Positions 8,870 through 17,092 of a stretch of 64,000 nt of DNA are shown one piece after another. Location of the stretch: contig CAWIOU010000016.1 of the NCBI GenBank assembly GCA_963837805.1, forward strand, positions 9,950-73,949, read 5' to 3'. The stretch comes from Bog-756 sp963837805 (GTDB taxonomy: Bacteria; Actinomycetota; Acidimicrobiia; Acidimicrobiales; RAAP-2). A program made the translations under genes and the position numbers. Below the pieces are notes generated by a model. That model had not been told where the DNA came from. It saw only the letters and a list, made by a program, of their open reading frames with translations, and searched no databases. Position 1 is the stretch's first letter; the number at the start of each line of letters is the position of its first letter.

Positions 8870-9465
8870 CCTCCACCGCCGTGGCCCGGGAGACCGAGCA
8901 CCCGTCGGGTCGCGACCCGACCAAGGGTCGGCATTCCGCCCGGTGGGTGGCCGTCGGTGTCCTGGTCATCGCCGCCGGCCTGATCGCCGTGTTGGCCACC
9001 CGGCCCCCGGCCGCGGTGGACGAGGTGCAGAACCCGGTGGTCGGAAGGATGGCGCCGCCGGTCAGTGGCGAGACGTTGGCCGGTACCCACTACACGTTGC
9101 CCCGCGTGCCCGGGAAATTCGTGGTGCTCAGTTTCTTCGCCAGCTGGTGCGAGCCCTGTCAGACCGAGGGCCCTGATCTCGTGGCCTTCCAGTTCCAACA
9201 CCACCGCCGTGGTGATGCCACCGTGGTCAGCGTGATGTTCAGCGACAGTGCCAGCAACGCCAGAGCGTCCCAGGCCCGGCTGGGGGTGACCTGGCCGACC
9301 ATGGCCGACGACGGGGGCGCCATCGCCCTCGACTTCGGAGTCCGGCAGCTCCCTTCGACATTCGTGATCGCTCCCGACGGCCGGGTGGTCGCCTCCATCG
9401 TCTCCCCGGTCACGGCCGCCGAGCTCGACCAGGTGATGGCCAAGGCCAGGGCGGAGCACGCGTGA
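8866..9465 (+). CDS. ccmG: TlpA/ResA/CcmG-like thioredoxin, membrane anchored
   Basis: A 199-residue thioredoxin-fold protein with one N-terminal membrane anchor (about residues 26-45), facing the outside. The active site is SWCEPC with Cys95 and Cys98; the later cis-Pro is in RQLPSTFVI. Such proteins keep the apocytochrome CxxCH thiols reduced, taking electrons from CcdA, which is encoded at the head of this cluster. ATG at 8866 overlaps the ccmF stop (ATGA), and its own stop overlaps the following GTG. It could equally be named DsbE or ResA; the operon supports the CcmG role. Confidence 0.9.
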   Translation: MTSTAVARETEHPSGRDPTKGRHSARWVAVGVLVIAAGLIAVLATRPPAAVDEVQNPVVGRMAPPVSGETLAGTHYTLPRVPGKFVVLSFFASWCEPCQTEGPDLVAFQFQHHRRGDATVVSVMFSDSASNARASQARLGVTWPTMADDGGAIALDFGVRQLPSTFVIAPDGRVVASIVSPVTAAELDQVMAKARAEHA

Positions 9466-10805
9466 CCGCTCGGCGCTTCCCGCTGTGGACGCTCCTCGGC
9501 GTCGTGTTGGTGGTGGCCCTGGTCGCCGGGAGCGGGGTCCTGTCGTCGTCGCCCCCGACCGCGGCGCAGCGGGCCTACGCCATCGAATCGTCGATTCGCT
9601 GTCCCAGCTGCGAGGACCTGTCGGTCGCCGAATCGAGCGCGTCGACCGCGGTGACCGTGCGGGCGACGGTGACCCAGCAGATCGCCGCGGGCCGGACCGA
9701 CCAGCAGATCGAGTCCTATCTGGTCGACCGCTACGGGACCTCCATCGTGCTCGATCCTCCGGCCCGCGGCTGGTCACTGTTGGTCTGGTTGCTGCCGGTG
9801 GTGGTCGGACTGGTCGTCCTGGCCGCCCTGGCCCGCGTCCTGATCCGCCGCCGCACCATCAGCGATCCGGATCCCGTCGAACCAGGTGGTGATCCTCCGC
9901 TCACTCCGGAGGCGGCCGAGGAGCAGCGCCACTTCCTCGTCCAGTCACTGGCCGACGCCGACGCCGAATATCTGGCCGGCGACCTCTCGGACAAGGACTA
10001 CCTCGCCCTGCGCCATCGGGACATGGTCCGGCTGTCCTCGATCACGGCGATCACGGCGACTTCGGCGACCACGGCGACTTCGGCGGTCACGGCGAGTTCG
10101 GTGGTCACGGACGGCCCGATGAGCTCGGAGGCGGGCCTCGCCACCACGGTCGCCGTGGCCGACGATCCGGCACCGCAATCCGGACCGACCGGAGCCGGTG
10201 GTGACGATGAGCCGGCCGCGGAAGCCGCATCGGCCCCACCGTCGGGGCGTTCGCGTCGGAGCTGGTGGTTCCTCGGGGGAGCGGTGGCCGCATTCGCGGG
10301 CGCGCTGATCCTGGCCGTCTCCCTGTTCGCCACCGATCGCCAGCCGGGCCAGTCCGTCACCGGGAGCTTCGCCCAGACCGCGCAACAGCAGGTTGAGGAG
10401 TCGCTGGCCCAGGCGGCCACGGACGAGAACCAGGGCCAGGTCGACCAGGCCGCGCAGCTCTACCAGTCGGTGCTCACCAAGCACCCCGACAACGAGGTGG
10501 CCATGGCCCAGCTGGGTTGGCTCGAGTACCAGTCGGGGCGAGGGGGGCGGAACCTCTCGCTGATCAGCAACGGGCGGGCCAAGCTCAGTCGGGCGGTGAG
10601 CCTCGAGCCGACCGACTATGCCGCCCGGCTCTACCTGGGGACGGTCCTCCTGCAGCAGGACGGCGATGCCGCCGGCGCGGTGGCCCAGTACCAGCAATTC
10701 CTGGCCGACCGTCCGCCCGAGTCGATCGTCGAGCAGGCCGCCCCCGAAGTGCGCCAGGCCTTCCAGAAGGCCGGCGTCCCGGTTCCACCCGCGGTCGGTG
10801 CCTGA
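9462..10805 (+). CDS. ccmH: CcmH-CcmI fusion (apocytochrome thiol reductase with TPR domain)
   Basis: A 447-residue fusion. The N-terminal signal anchor (about 8-25) leads into a CcmH/CycL domain with the redox motif RCPSCEDLSVAES (Cys47, Cys50; the classical form is RCxxCQNQSIADS). A membrane helix follows near 105-125. A low-complexity Thr/Ala/Ser linker (around 190-220, from a run of near-identical codons) precedes a second membrane helix near 270-290. The C-terminal part has tetratricopeptide-like repeats (from about 330), as in CcmI/NrfG, which hold the apocytochrome C-terminus. It closes the operon, so cytochrome c synthesis by System I appears complete. Confidence 0.88.
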   Translation: MTARRFPLWTLLGVVLVVALVAGSGVLSSSPPTAAQRAYAIESSIRCPSCEDLSVAESSASTAVTVRATVTQQIAAGRTDQQIESYLVDRYGTSIVLDPPARGWSLLVWLLPVVVGLVVLAALARVLIRRRTISDPDPVEPGGDPPLTPEAAEEQRHFLVQSLADADAEYLAGDLSDKDYLALRHRDMVRLSSITAITATSATTATSAVTASSVVTDGPMSSEAGLATTVAVADDPAPQSGPTGAGGDDEPAAEAASAPPSGRSRRSWWFLGGAVAAFAGALILAVSLFATDRQPGQSVTGSFAQTAQQQVEESLAQAATDENQGQVDQAAQLYQSVLTKHPDNEVAMAQLGWLEYQSGRGGRNLSLISNGRAKLSRAVSLEPTDYAARLYLGTVLLQQDGDAAGAVAQYQQFLADRPPESIVEQAAPEVRQAFQKAGVPVPPAVGA

Positions 10806-11394
10806 GCCCGGTCCGGTTGATCCCGGCGACGACCGGACCCACGGCGAGCGGATGCTCTCGGGTGAGCTCTACCTCGGGAACGATCCCGGACTGGCGGCCG
10901 GGCACCGCCGGGCCAGACGGCTCACCGAGGAGTTCAACCGGACCACGGTGGACGCACCGGCCGAGCGGAACCGCATCCTGCGCGAGCTGCTGGCCGAATT
11001 CGGCGAGGACAGCGAGGTGCGTCCTCCGTTCCACTGCGACTACGGCTCCCAGATCCGGATCGGTGCCCGGACCTTCGTCAACTTCGGGCTCGTCGCCCTC
11101 GACCCGGCACCCATCAGCATCGGCAGTGACGTGCAGATCGGACCGAACGTCCAACTTCTCACCGCCACCCACCCTCTCGACCCCGATCTGCGCCGGACCA
11201 AATGGGAGTCGGCCCTCCCGATCGCCGTGGCCGACAACGCCTGGCTCGGTGGCGGGGTCATCGTCCTGCCCGGCGTGAGCATCGGTGAGGACGCCGTGAT
11301 CGGGGCTGGTGCCGTGGTGACCAGGGACGTGCCCGCCGGCGTCGTCGCCGTGGGCAACCCGGCCCGGGTGATCCGGCGGGGACGAACCGACTGA
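10798..11394 (+). CDS. maa: sugar O-acetyltransferase, left-handed beta-helix (Maa/NodL type)
   Basis: Hexapeptide-repeat acetyltransferase of 198 residues, which transfers acetyl from acetyl-CoA to a sugar such as maltose, glucose or an oligosaccharide. The N-terminal Mac domain reads ERMLSGELY and is followed by a PPFHCDYG segment. Hexapeptide turns run from about residue 75 to the C-terminus, with the catalytic His in LLTATHPLD and the closing ARVIRR. GTG at 10798 overlaps the ccmH stop; ATG at 10852 is an alternative start. Position at the end of the ccm operon may be coincidental co-transcription. Confidence 0.85.
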   Translation: MPEPGPVDPGDDRTHGERMLSGELYLGNDPGLAAGHRRARRLTEEFNRTTVDAPAERNRILRELLAEFGEDSEVRPPFHCDYGSQIRIGARTFVNFGLVALDPAPISIGSDVQIGPNVQLLTATHPLDPDLRRTKWESALPIAVADNAWLGGGVIVLPGVSIGEDAVIGAGAVVTRDVPAGVVAVGNPARVIRRGRTD

Positions 11395-11420
11395 GAAGCG
11401 GCCGGAGGCGCCCGACGTTC

Positions 11421-11500
11421 CATCGGCCGGTCAGGATGTGGCCCGGCCGGTCAGGATGCGGCCCGGCCCGGCAGGATGCGGTCCGGCCCGCCAGGGGTGC
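11421..11500. repeat. 20-bp tandem repeat, about four copies
   Basis: Imperfect copies of a 20-bp unit (gcccggccggtcaggatgcg and variants) begin at 11421, 11441, 11461 and 11481. They fill the gap between two convergent genes. Copies diverge increasingly to the right. I see no coding role, and no strong hairpin with a T-tract. Confidence 0.75.
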
Positions 11501-11502
11501 GG

Positions 11503-12297
11503 TCAGCGCAAAGGTGTGGGCGAGGCGATCTTGATCGCCATCTGCTCGGTGTACTTGACCGATCCGAGCGGGCCCGCCTGTTGGGACACGTCGACGGACT
11601 CGCGCTGATCGAGGATGAGCCCGTTCTGTGGGGACACCCAGTAGTCGTTGGGATTCGTCCCTGACTCGGCGCCGGTGAACGCGAGGGTCACCCTGGTGTG
11701 GATGGCCGGTACCTGATGGCCCCCGACGTTGACCGAGGTCTTGCCGACCACCACGCCGGAGGAGGTCACTCGCTCATGGGTCGAGTGGCAGACCGTGTGC
11801 CACTGCTCGCCGGTACGCAGGTGAGGTGGGACGAGATAGGTGTCGACCGGGCAGTGGATGACGTCGGTGGTCTGGGTGCCGGCGATGTTCTCGTAGGACA
11901 GCGCGGTGGTGATGCCGTAGGCCCCGCCACCCAGCGGGCACTCCACCAGTCCCTCCATGTGCTCCTCGAGCGGCTCCCACTTGTCGGTCGCGCACTTCTG
12001 ATCGGTCACGATCATGTTGGTGGCCGTCGGGAACTGCCGGTTGATGCCGGCGAAACTCAGCTGCTCGTGGCCCGACGTCTGGTACCGGTACACCCCGGGT
12101 GGCGGGAGGTCCCCACTCGACTGCCCGGGGCGCTGGTCCTGCCGGTAGAGCCGCAGGGCCTGGCGCAGGTTGACCGGCGTGCTGGTGTCCCGCAGGACGA
12201 AGAACCAGACCCCGGCGACCACGCCGACGATCAGCACGGCAACGCCGGCGCCCAGGACGAGGAATTTGTGGTTGGCAAACCAACTCAGTACTGGCAT
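11503..12297 (-). CDS. membrane-anchored exported protein of unknown function
   Basis: Not assigned to a family. The 264-residue protein has a short cytoplasmic N-terminus, one strong hydrophobic helix (about residues 10-33) and a long extracytoplasmic domain rich in beta-type sequence. Four cysteines (in TDQKCATD, LVECPLGG, VIHCPVDT and HTVCHSTH) could form two disulfides outside the cell. The segment NDYWVSPQNGLILDQRESVD is a distinctive block near 210-230. AAGG lies 5 nt before the ATG. It stands alone, convergent with the acetyltransferase gene. Location near the thiol-redox genes may be chance. Confidence 0.7.
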   Translation of the reverse strand: MPVLSWFANHKFLVLGAGVAVLIVGVVAGVWFFVLRDTSTPVNLRQALRLYRQDQRPGQSSGDLPPPGVYRYQTSGHEQLSFAGINRQFPTATNMIVTDQKCATDKWEPLEEHMEGLVECPLGGGAYGITTALSYENIAGTQTTDVIHCPVDTYLVPPHLRTGEQWHTVCHSTHERVTSSGVVVGKTSVNVGGHQVPAIHTRVTLAFTGAESGTNPNDYWVSPQNGLILDQRESVDVSQQAGPLGSVKYTEQMAIKIASPTPLR

Positions 12298-12467
12298 ATC
12301 GCCTTCAGACTAGATCCGATCGGCCTGCCGGCCGCCGTCGGGGAGGAGGGGCAGGTGAGAGGCGTACGTCGGGCCTGTGCCTCTTCCGGTCCGGCCATCA
12401 GGATGCCCGATGGGCGGAGGGTGACGGATTCCGCGGCTCACCCCGGGTGGGCTCGCACCGGGTGGGC

Positions 12468-12968
12468 TCACTCCAGGTGGAAGGTGAAGATGCGGTCGGC
12501 GTCGATCCTCGCGTACACGTTGGCGTCGAGGAACGTCCCCCACTCCTGGCCGTACTGGGGTGTGTAGATGCCGAGCACCACCGTTCGGAGGCCGGCATTC
12601 TCCGGGGCCTGCATGTCGAGGACGGTGGCCCGGCCGTGGACGGTCACCGCCCACTCCTCGCCGGGGAGATGGGTGGCGCTGACCTGCGGCCGCTGCCGGA
12701 TGTGCCGGATCCGCACCGAGTCGGGGGCCGATCCGAAGTGGAACGCCCCGCGGTAGAAGATGCCGTCGACGGGCCCGACGAGCGGTCGGTTGTCCGATGT
12801 CACGGTGGCCAGGGCCAGGAGGCGCATGCCGGTGAGCCGATCGCTGACCTCCCGGGCGGTGAGCCGGCGCTCGGGGGTGATGATCTCCCGGAGGTGTGGC
12901 CCGGCACCGTCGTGGCTCCGGTCGATGACGCTCTGGAGCACCCTCAGGTCTTCCTCGGTCTCTTCCAC
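12468..12968 (-). CDS. pyridoxamine 5'-phosphate oxidase-family (split-barrel flavin/F420) protein
   Basis: A 166-residue split beta-barrel protein. The segments LALATVTSDNRPLVGPVDG and FHFGSAPDSVRIRHIRQRP are typical of PNPOx-like proteins, which bind FMN or F420 and include reductases and heme-binding relatives. The GTG at 12968 has GGAGGA 7 nt upstream and is preferred; the longer open frame lacks family similarity. The ligand cannot be told from sequence alone, but an F420-using host makes F420 plausible. It is divergent from the hydrolase gene, with a 163-nt gap between them in which I see no clear regulatory site. Confidence 0.78.
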   Translation of the reverse strand: MEETEEDLRVLQSVIDRSHDGAGPHLREIITPERRLTAREVSDRLTGMRLLALATVTSDNRPLVGPVDGIFYRGAFHFGSAPDSVRIRHIRQRPQVSATHLPGEEWAVTVHGRATVLDMQAPENAGLRTVVLGIYTPQYGQEWGTFLDANVYARIDADRIFTFHLE

Positions 12969-13131
12969 GGATCGTCCTCCGTTCGCCAATGCCGGCCACC
13001 GGAGCGTGCCCGGGTGGAGGACCAGATACTGCGTCGCTCTCAGGCCGAAGGCAAGGTCCCGGGGGCGACGGACGACAATCCGGCACTCGGGATATCCGCC
13101 CCATCGCCGCGCCTGTGTGACGATGGTGGTC

Positions 13132-13992
13132 ATGGACAGCGAACGGGTCGTCTTCGAAGGATTCGAGGGGCTGAAGCTGGTCGCCGATGTTCGAGGGGAC
13201 CCGGATGCATGCCCCGTGCTCTTCCTCCACGGAGGCGGCCAGACCAGGTATGCCTGGGGGTCGACGGCCGAGACGGTGGCCGCTGAGGGCTGGCGGACAG
13301 TGGCCATGGACCTGCGCGGTCACGGCGACAGCGACTGGGCCGACAATGGTGACTACTCCTTCACCGCCTTCTGCGCCGACTGCGTGGCCGTGGTCGACCA
13401 GTTGGGGAGACCCCCAGTCCTGGTCGGGGCGTCGTTGGGCGGGATGTCGGCCATGCTGGCCGAGGGGACGAGTGACCGGACCGTCTCGTGCGGCCTGGTC
13501 CTGGTGGACATCACCCCGAAGACCAACGCTCCGGGTATCGAGCGGATCAAGACGTTCATGCTGTCGGGCGTGGACGGATTCGACTCGCTGGAGGAGGCGG
13601 CCGAGTCCATCGCCGCGTACACCCCGCAACGGAAGCGGACCATGAATCCGGAAGGCCTGAAGAAGGTCCTGCGCCAGCGGGGCGATCGCTGGTACTGGCA
13701 CTGGGACCCCCGGTTCATCGGTCACGGACGAACCGAGGTGGTCCCCGACCGTCTGGCCGGACTGCTCGACGTGGCCACCAGCAACATCCACGTGCCCACA
13801 CTGCTTGTCCATGGGCTGCTGAGCGATGTGGTGACCCAGGACGGTGTCGACGATCTGCTGTCCCAGATACCCGGGGCCACCGTGGTGGCCGTCGATGGTG
13901 CGGCTCACATGATCGCCGGCGATCGCAACGATGCCTTTTCGAATGCCGTGATCGATTTCCTGCAGGACCGTATCCGGCCGACCATCGGGTAG
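13132..13992 (+). CDS. alpha/beta-fold hydrolase
   Basis: A 286-residue alpha/beta hydrolase. The oxyanion segment VLFLHGGGQTR is near residues 24-34, the nucleophile elbow GASLGGM near 100, an acidic residue follows LLVHGLLSDVV, and the final His is in DGAAHMIAGDR. The catalytic triad is therefore complete. Family relatives include epoxide hydrolases, haloperoxidase-like enzymes and esterases; the substrate is unknown. Starts at 13117 (GTG) and 13123 (ATG) are in frame and equally possible, because no Shine-Dalgarno sequence decides. Confidence 0.85.
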   Translation: MDSERVVFEGFEGLKLVADVRGDPDACPVLFLHGGGQTRYAWGSTAETVAAEGWRTVAMDLRGHGDSDWADNGDYSFTAFCADCVAVVDQLGRPPVLVGASLGGMSAMLAEGTSDRTVSCGLVLVDITPKTNAPGIERIKTFMLSGVDGFDSLEEAAESIAAYTPQRKRTMNPEGLKKVLRQRGDRWYWHWDPRFIGHGRTEVVPDRLAGLLDVATSNIHVPTLLVHGLLSDVVTQDGVDDLLSQIPGATVVAVDGAAHMIAGDRNDAFSNAVIDFLQDRIRPTIG

Positions 13993-14023
13993 CCGCCGAG
14001 CCGCCCCGCCGCCGAGCCGCCCC
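13992..14023. repeat. 16-bp perfect tandem duplication
   Basis: gccgccgagccgcccc occurs twice back to back, followed by degenerate partial copies up to about 14064. It lies between the convergent hydrolase and quinone reductase genes. The very GC-rich strand may fold and help stop transcription, but there is no T-tract. Confidence 0.75.
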
Positions 14024-14087
14024 GCCGGCGACGCGCCCGCCGAGCCGCCGACGCGGCGCCGCCGCTGTCACCGGCCCGGTGGGCCGA

Positions 14088-15059
14088 TCAGGGAGCGATC
14101 ACCGCCTTGCCCCCAATGGAGCGATCGATGAGACCGGCCATCACCCGGGCCGCGTCGTCGAGGGCGAAGGTCGCCGGTCGGGTCGGATGGAGTCGACCGG
14201 CGCCGACCAGGTCCATCAGCTCGCCGATGAGCTCCCGATTGCCCAGCGGGTCCTTGAACGTCCACCCGCCCCAGTCCACCCCGACCAGGGTCCTGTTGTT
14301 GAGCAGGACCTGGTTGAGCGGGATCGACGGGATCGGCCCGGAGGCGAAGCCGATGACGCAGAAGCGACCGAGATGCCTGGTGGCCCGGAGGGCAGGTTCG
14401 CTGTGCTGACCTCCGACGGGGTCGATGACCACATCGACCCCCCCGCCCGAGATCTCCCGGGCCCGGACCTTGAGGTCCTCGTCCTCGTAGGCGATGGTCG
14501 CCTCGGCCCCGATGGCCAGTGCGGCTTGGAGCTTGTCGAGCGTTGACGCCGCGGCGATGACCCGGCCCCCGAGCGCTGTGGCCACGTCGGTGGCGGCCAG
14601 GCCGACGCCGCCCCCGGCGCCGAGCACCAGCACCCATTCGCCAGGTACCAAGGTGGTCCGCCTGGTCAACGTGAACAGCACGGTGCAGTAGCTCTGGATG
14701 AGGGTGGCCGCCTGGTCGAAGTCGATCGTGGCCGGCATCGGGACCAACGAGAGCGCGGGCACCACCACCTGTTCGGCGAAGCCGCCGAATCCGGTGAAGG
14801 CGATGACACGGTCACCGGGTTCCACGCCGGTCACCCCCGGTCCGGTGGCGACGACCTCACCGGCGATCTCGCTCCCGGGAACGAACGGCACCGGTGGCTT
14901 GATCTGGTAGCGGCCCTGGCAGATCAAGCCGTCGACGAAGTTGACCCCGGCGGCCCGGACATCGATCAGCACCTGGCCCTCACCCGGGACCGGTGGGTCC
15001 TGGTCCTCGATGACCAATGTGTCGAGAGGTCCGAGCTCATGGCAGACGACGGCGCGCAC
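14088..15059 (-). CDS. NADPH:quinone oxidoreductase (zinc-free MDR family)
   Basis: Medium-chain dehydrogenase/reductase of 323 residues. The GroES-like N-terminal half has AAGVNFVDGLICQGRYQ and PFVPGSEIAGEV. The Rossmann half has the nucleotide motif VLGAGGGVGLAATDVA. Zinc-binding cysteines of classical alcohol dehydrogenases are absent, as in quinone reductase/crotonyl-CoA reductase-like members. The GTG at 15059 fits the family start (M-R-A-V-V-C). The gene lies downstream of and in the same direction as the cysteine desulfurase gene, 39 nt away, but a functional link is not evident. Confidence 0.88.
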   Translation of the reverse strand: MRAVVCHELGPLDTLVIEDQDPPVPGEGQVLIDVRAAGVNFVDGLICQGRYQIKPPVPFVPGSEIAGEVVATGPGVTGVEPGDRVIAFTGFGGFAEQVVVPALSLVPMPATIDFDQAATLIQSYCTVLFTLTRRTTLVPGEWVLVLGAGGGVGLAATDVATALGGRVIAAASTLDKLQAALAIGAEATIAYEDEDLKVRAREISGGGVDVVIDPVGGQHSEPALRATRHLGRFCVIGFASGPIPSIPLNQVLLNNRTLVGVDWGGWTFKDPLGNRELIGELMDLVGAGRLHPTRPATFALDDAARVMAGLIDRSIGGKAVIAP

Positions 15060-15098
15060 GGGCAGAAGTTAGCGCCTTCGCCCGGCGCCTGGTTCCGG

Positions 15099-16244
15099 TC
15101 AGCCCCGCAATGACCGCAGGCCGTCGACGACCCGCGGGAACGCGGCCTCGAACGCGTCGATGTCGCCGTCGGTGGTCGACCATCCCACCGAGATGCGTAG
15201 CGATCGTTCTCCGTCCACCCCCATGGCCTCGAGAACCGGTGACGGCTCCAGCGTCTCCGACGAGCACGACGAACCCGAGTGGACGGCGATGCCGGCCTGG
15301 TCCAGCCCGAGCAGCACCGGTTCGGCCTCGACGCCGTCGACGCCGAGGCAGAGGATGTGGGGCAGCCGGCCGACCGGATCACCGAACGTGGTCACCCCGG
15401 ATGACCGTTCGGCCGCCAACCGGGCCCGGTCGGTCCATTGGCGGCCGGCTCTCTCCTCCGCGGCGAGCGTGTCCCGTTCGGCCAGTTCGCCGGCCGCGGC
15501 ACCGAATCCGACGGCGGCGGCCACGTTCTCCAGTCCGGCCCGGCGGGCCCGCTCCTGTTCGCCACCGACCATGAAGGGCTCGATCCGGAGCCCACGACGC
15601 ACGATGAGGGCACCGATGCCGGCCGGGCCGCCGAGCTTGTCCGCGGAGATGGACACCAGATCGGGTTCGATCCCGTCGAGGTCGACCGGGACATGCCCGG
15701 CGGCGGCGACCGCGTCGACGTGGGTGCGGATGCCGAGACGGCGACAGTGCTCGACGACCTCGGCCACCGGCTGGAGGGTGCCCACCTCGTGGTTGGCCCA
15801 CTGGCAGTGGACCAGCGACGGAGTCCTCCCGTATCGGGCCGCACTCTGCTCGATCGCCTCGGCCACCGCATCCACCTCGATCCGTCCCAGGCCGTCGACG
15901 GCGATGGTCACCACTGGACCCGATCGCTCGGAGGCGTCCCGAACGGCCGAGTGCTCGACCGGAGAGCAGGCCACCGGTCCGGGGTCGTTCCGGGTGGCGC
16001 CCCACACGGCGGCGTTGACGGCCTCGGTTCCTCCCGATGTGAACACCACCTGACGGGGCCGGACCGACAGGAGCCCCGCCACCTGCTCGCGCGCCTCTTC
16101 CAGTTTGGCCCGCACCATCCGACCCTCGGTGTGGACCCGACCCGGATCGGCGGTGATCCCCGATGCTTCCCAGGTGGCCATGGCGTCACGGGCAACCGGT
16201 CGGACCGGTGAGGTGGATGCGTGATCGAGGTAGTGACGGGCCAA
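15099..16244 (-). CDS. cysteine desulfurase (NifS/IscS class)
   Basis: PLP-dependent enzyme of 381 residues that removes sulfur from cysteine for iron-sulfur clusters or tRNA thiolation. YLDHASTSP begins the fold; the PLP-stacking His98 is in SPVEHSAV; the Schiff-base Lys203 is in SISADKLGGPAG. The persulfide Cys327 lies in SGSSCSSETLEPS, in the longer active-site loop of class I (IscS/NifS) enzymes. Length is typical. The start is 15 nt after the stop of the upstream regulator gene, so both are very likely co-transcribed. No IscU or SufU scaffold gene is in view. Confidence 0.92.
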   Translation of the reverse strand: MARHYLDHASTSPVRPVARDAMATWEASGITADPGRVHTEGRMVRAKLEEAREQVAGLLSVRPRQVVFTSGGTEAVNAAVWGATRNDPGPVACSPVEHSAVRDASERSGPVVTIAVDGLGRIEVDAVAEAIEQSAARYGRTPSLVHCQWANHEVGTLQPVAEVVEHCRRLGIRTHVDAVAAAGHVPVDLDGIEPDLVSISADKLGGPAGIGALIVRRGLRIEPFMVGGEQERARRAGLENVAAAVGFGAAAGELAERDTLAAEERAGRQWTDRARLAAERSSGVTTFGDPVGRLPHILCLGVDGVEAEPVLLGLDQAGIAVHSGSSCSSETLEPSPVLEAMGVDGERSLRISVGWSTTDGDIDAFEAAFPRVVDGLRSLRG

Positions 16245-16259
16245 TGGCTGGCTCGCCGG

Positions 16260-17045
16260 TCAGACCACTGCGGCGCAGGCGTCGTCGCCGCGGGCGCGCG
16301 ACGACGACAGCACAACCGGCACGGTGCCGTCGGCATCCTCGCCGCACAGTCCGGCCAGCAGCCCCTTCACCATGCCGCGGTCCACCGCACACAGGACCGG
16401 ATACTGCGACGCGGCGTTGCCGAACGGACAGTTGTCGGCCACCACCGCGGTCGTCGAGCCCTGATCTTCGGCATGGGCGGCGAAGCCGTGCGCGGTCAGT
16501 GTGTCGGCAATGGCGTGCATGGCCGTGCGCAGCGATCGCTGACCGTCGCCGGGGGACATCTGGCCGGCCAACGTGCGGCCGTACTCCTCGCCGACCCGTT
16601 CGGCCATGCCCTCCGCGGCCACCGGTCCGAGGAGCTGGAGGGCCTCCTGCAGCAACAGGACCAGGAGGTCGTCGCGACGGGTCAGGAGATCGAGGGTCGG
16701 ATCGTTGCCGATGGCCCGGAAGCGCTTGGAGGGGCGTCCGGCTCCGTTCCCGGCGGTGCGCTCCATCGTCACCTCGACATAGCCCCCGGTGGCCAGTCGT
16801 TCGAGATGGTGGCGGGCCACATTGGGGTGGAGGGAGAAGCGGCTGGCTACCTCGCTGGCCGTCGTCCCCGGGTTCGAACGGACGAAGAGGTAGATCTCCC
16901 GCCGGGTGGGATCGCCGAACGCCGCGGTCACCGCCGTGACCGCGGCCGAGAAGTGACTGTCCGACTCGGAGGGACCCGACGGGTGATCCGGTGCGTCCAT
17001 GGGCGAGGTGACCAGGGGAGTGAGGCTGTCCGGGGCCGGTGGCAC
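16260..17045 (-). CDS. SufR-like winged-helix regulator with four C-terminal cysteines
   Basis: A 261-residue protein: a disordered N-terminus (1-35), a winged helix-turn-helix of ArsR type (about 42-110, including GTTASEVASRFSLHPNVARH), a helical dimerisation part, and a C-terminal domain with Cys206, Cys219, Cys234 and Cys257. The first two are spaced C-x12-C, as in SufR, whose pattern is CX12CX13CX14C; the later spacings here are x14 and x22, so ligand identity is uncertain. It is the first gene of an operon with a cysteine desulfurase and is divergent from an Mrp gene. I infer it senses an iron-sulfur cluster and controls these genes; GTG start. Confidence 0.75.
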   Translation of the reverse strand: MPPAPDSLTPLVTSPMDAPDHPSGPSESDSHFSAAVTAVTAAFGDPTRREIYLFVRSNPGTTASEVASRFSLHPNVARHHLERLATGGYVEVTMERTAGNGAGRPSKRFRAIGNDPTLDLLTRRDDLLVLLLQEALQLLGPVAAEGMAERVGEEYGRTLAGQMSPGDGQRSLRTAMHAIADTLTAHGFAAHAEDQGSTTAVVADNCPFGNAASQYPVLCAVDRGMVKGLLAGLCGEDADGTVPVVLSSSRARGDDACAAVV

Positions 17046-17092
17046 GTCCCCTAGTCTACCGGTGACGGCGAAATTCCCCGAGGAGAACCTCC

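Noticed and set aside
12310..13908. 532-codon minus-strand ORF
   Set aside because: Overlaps the PNPOx-family gene in another frame and the hydrolase gene on the other strand; no family features.
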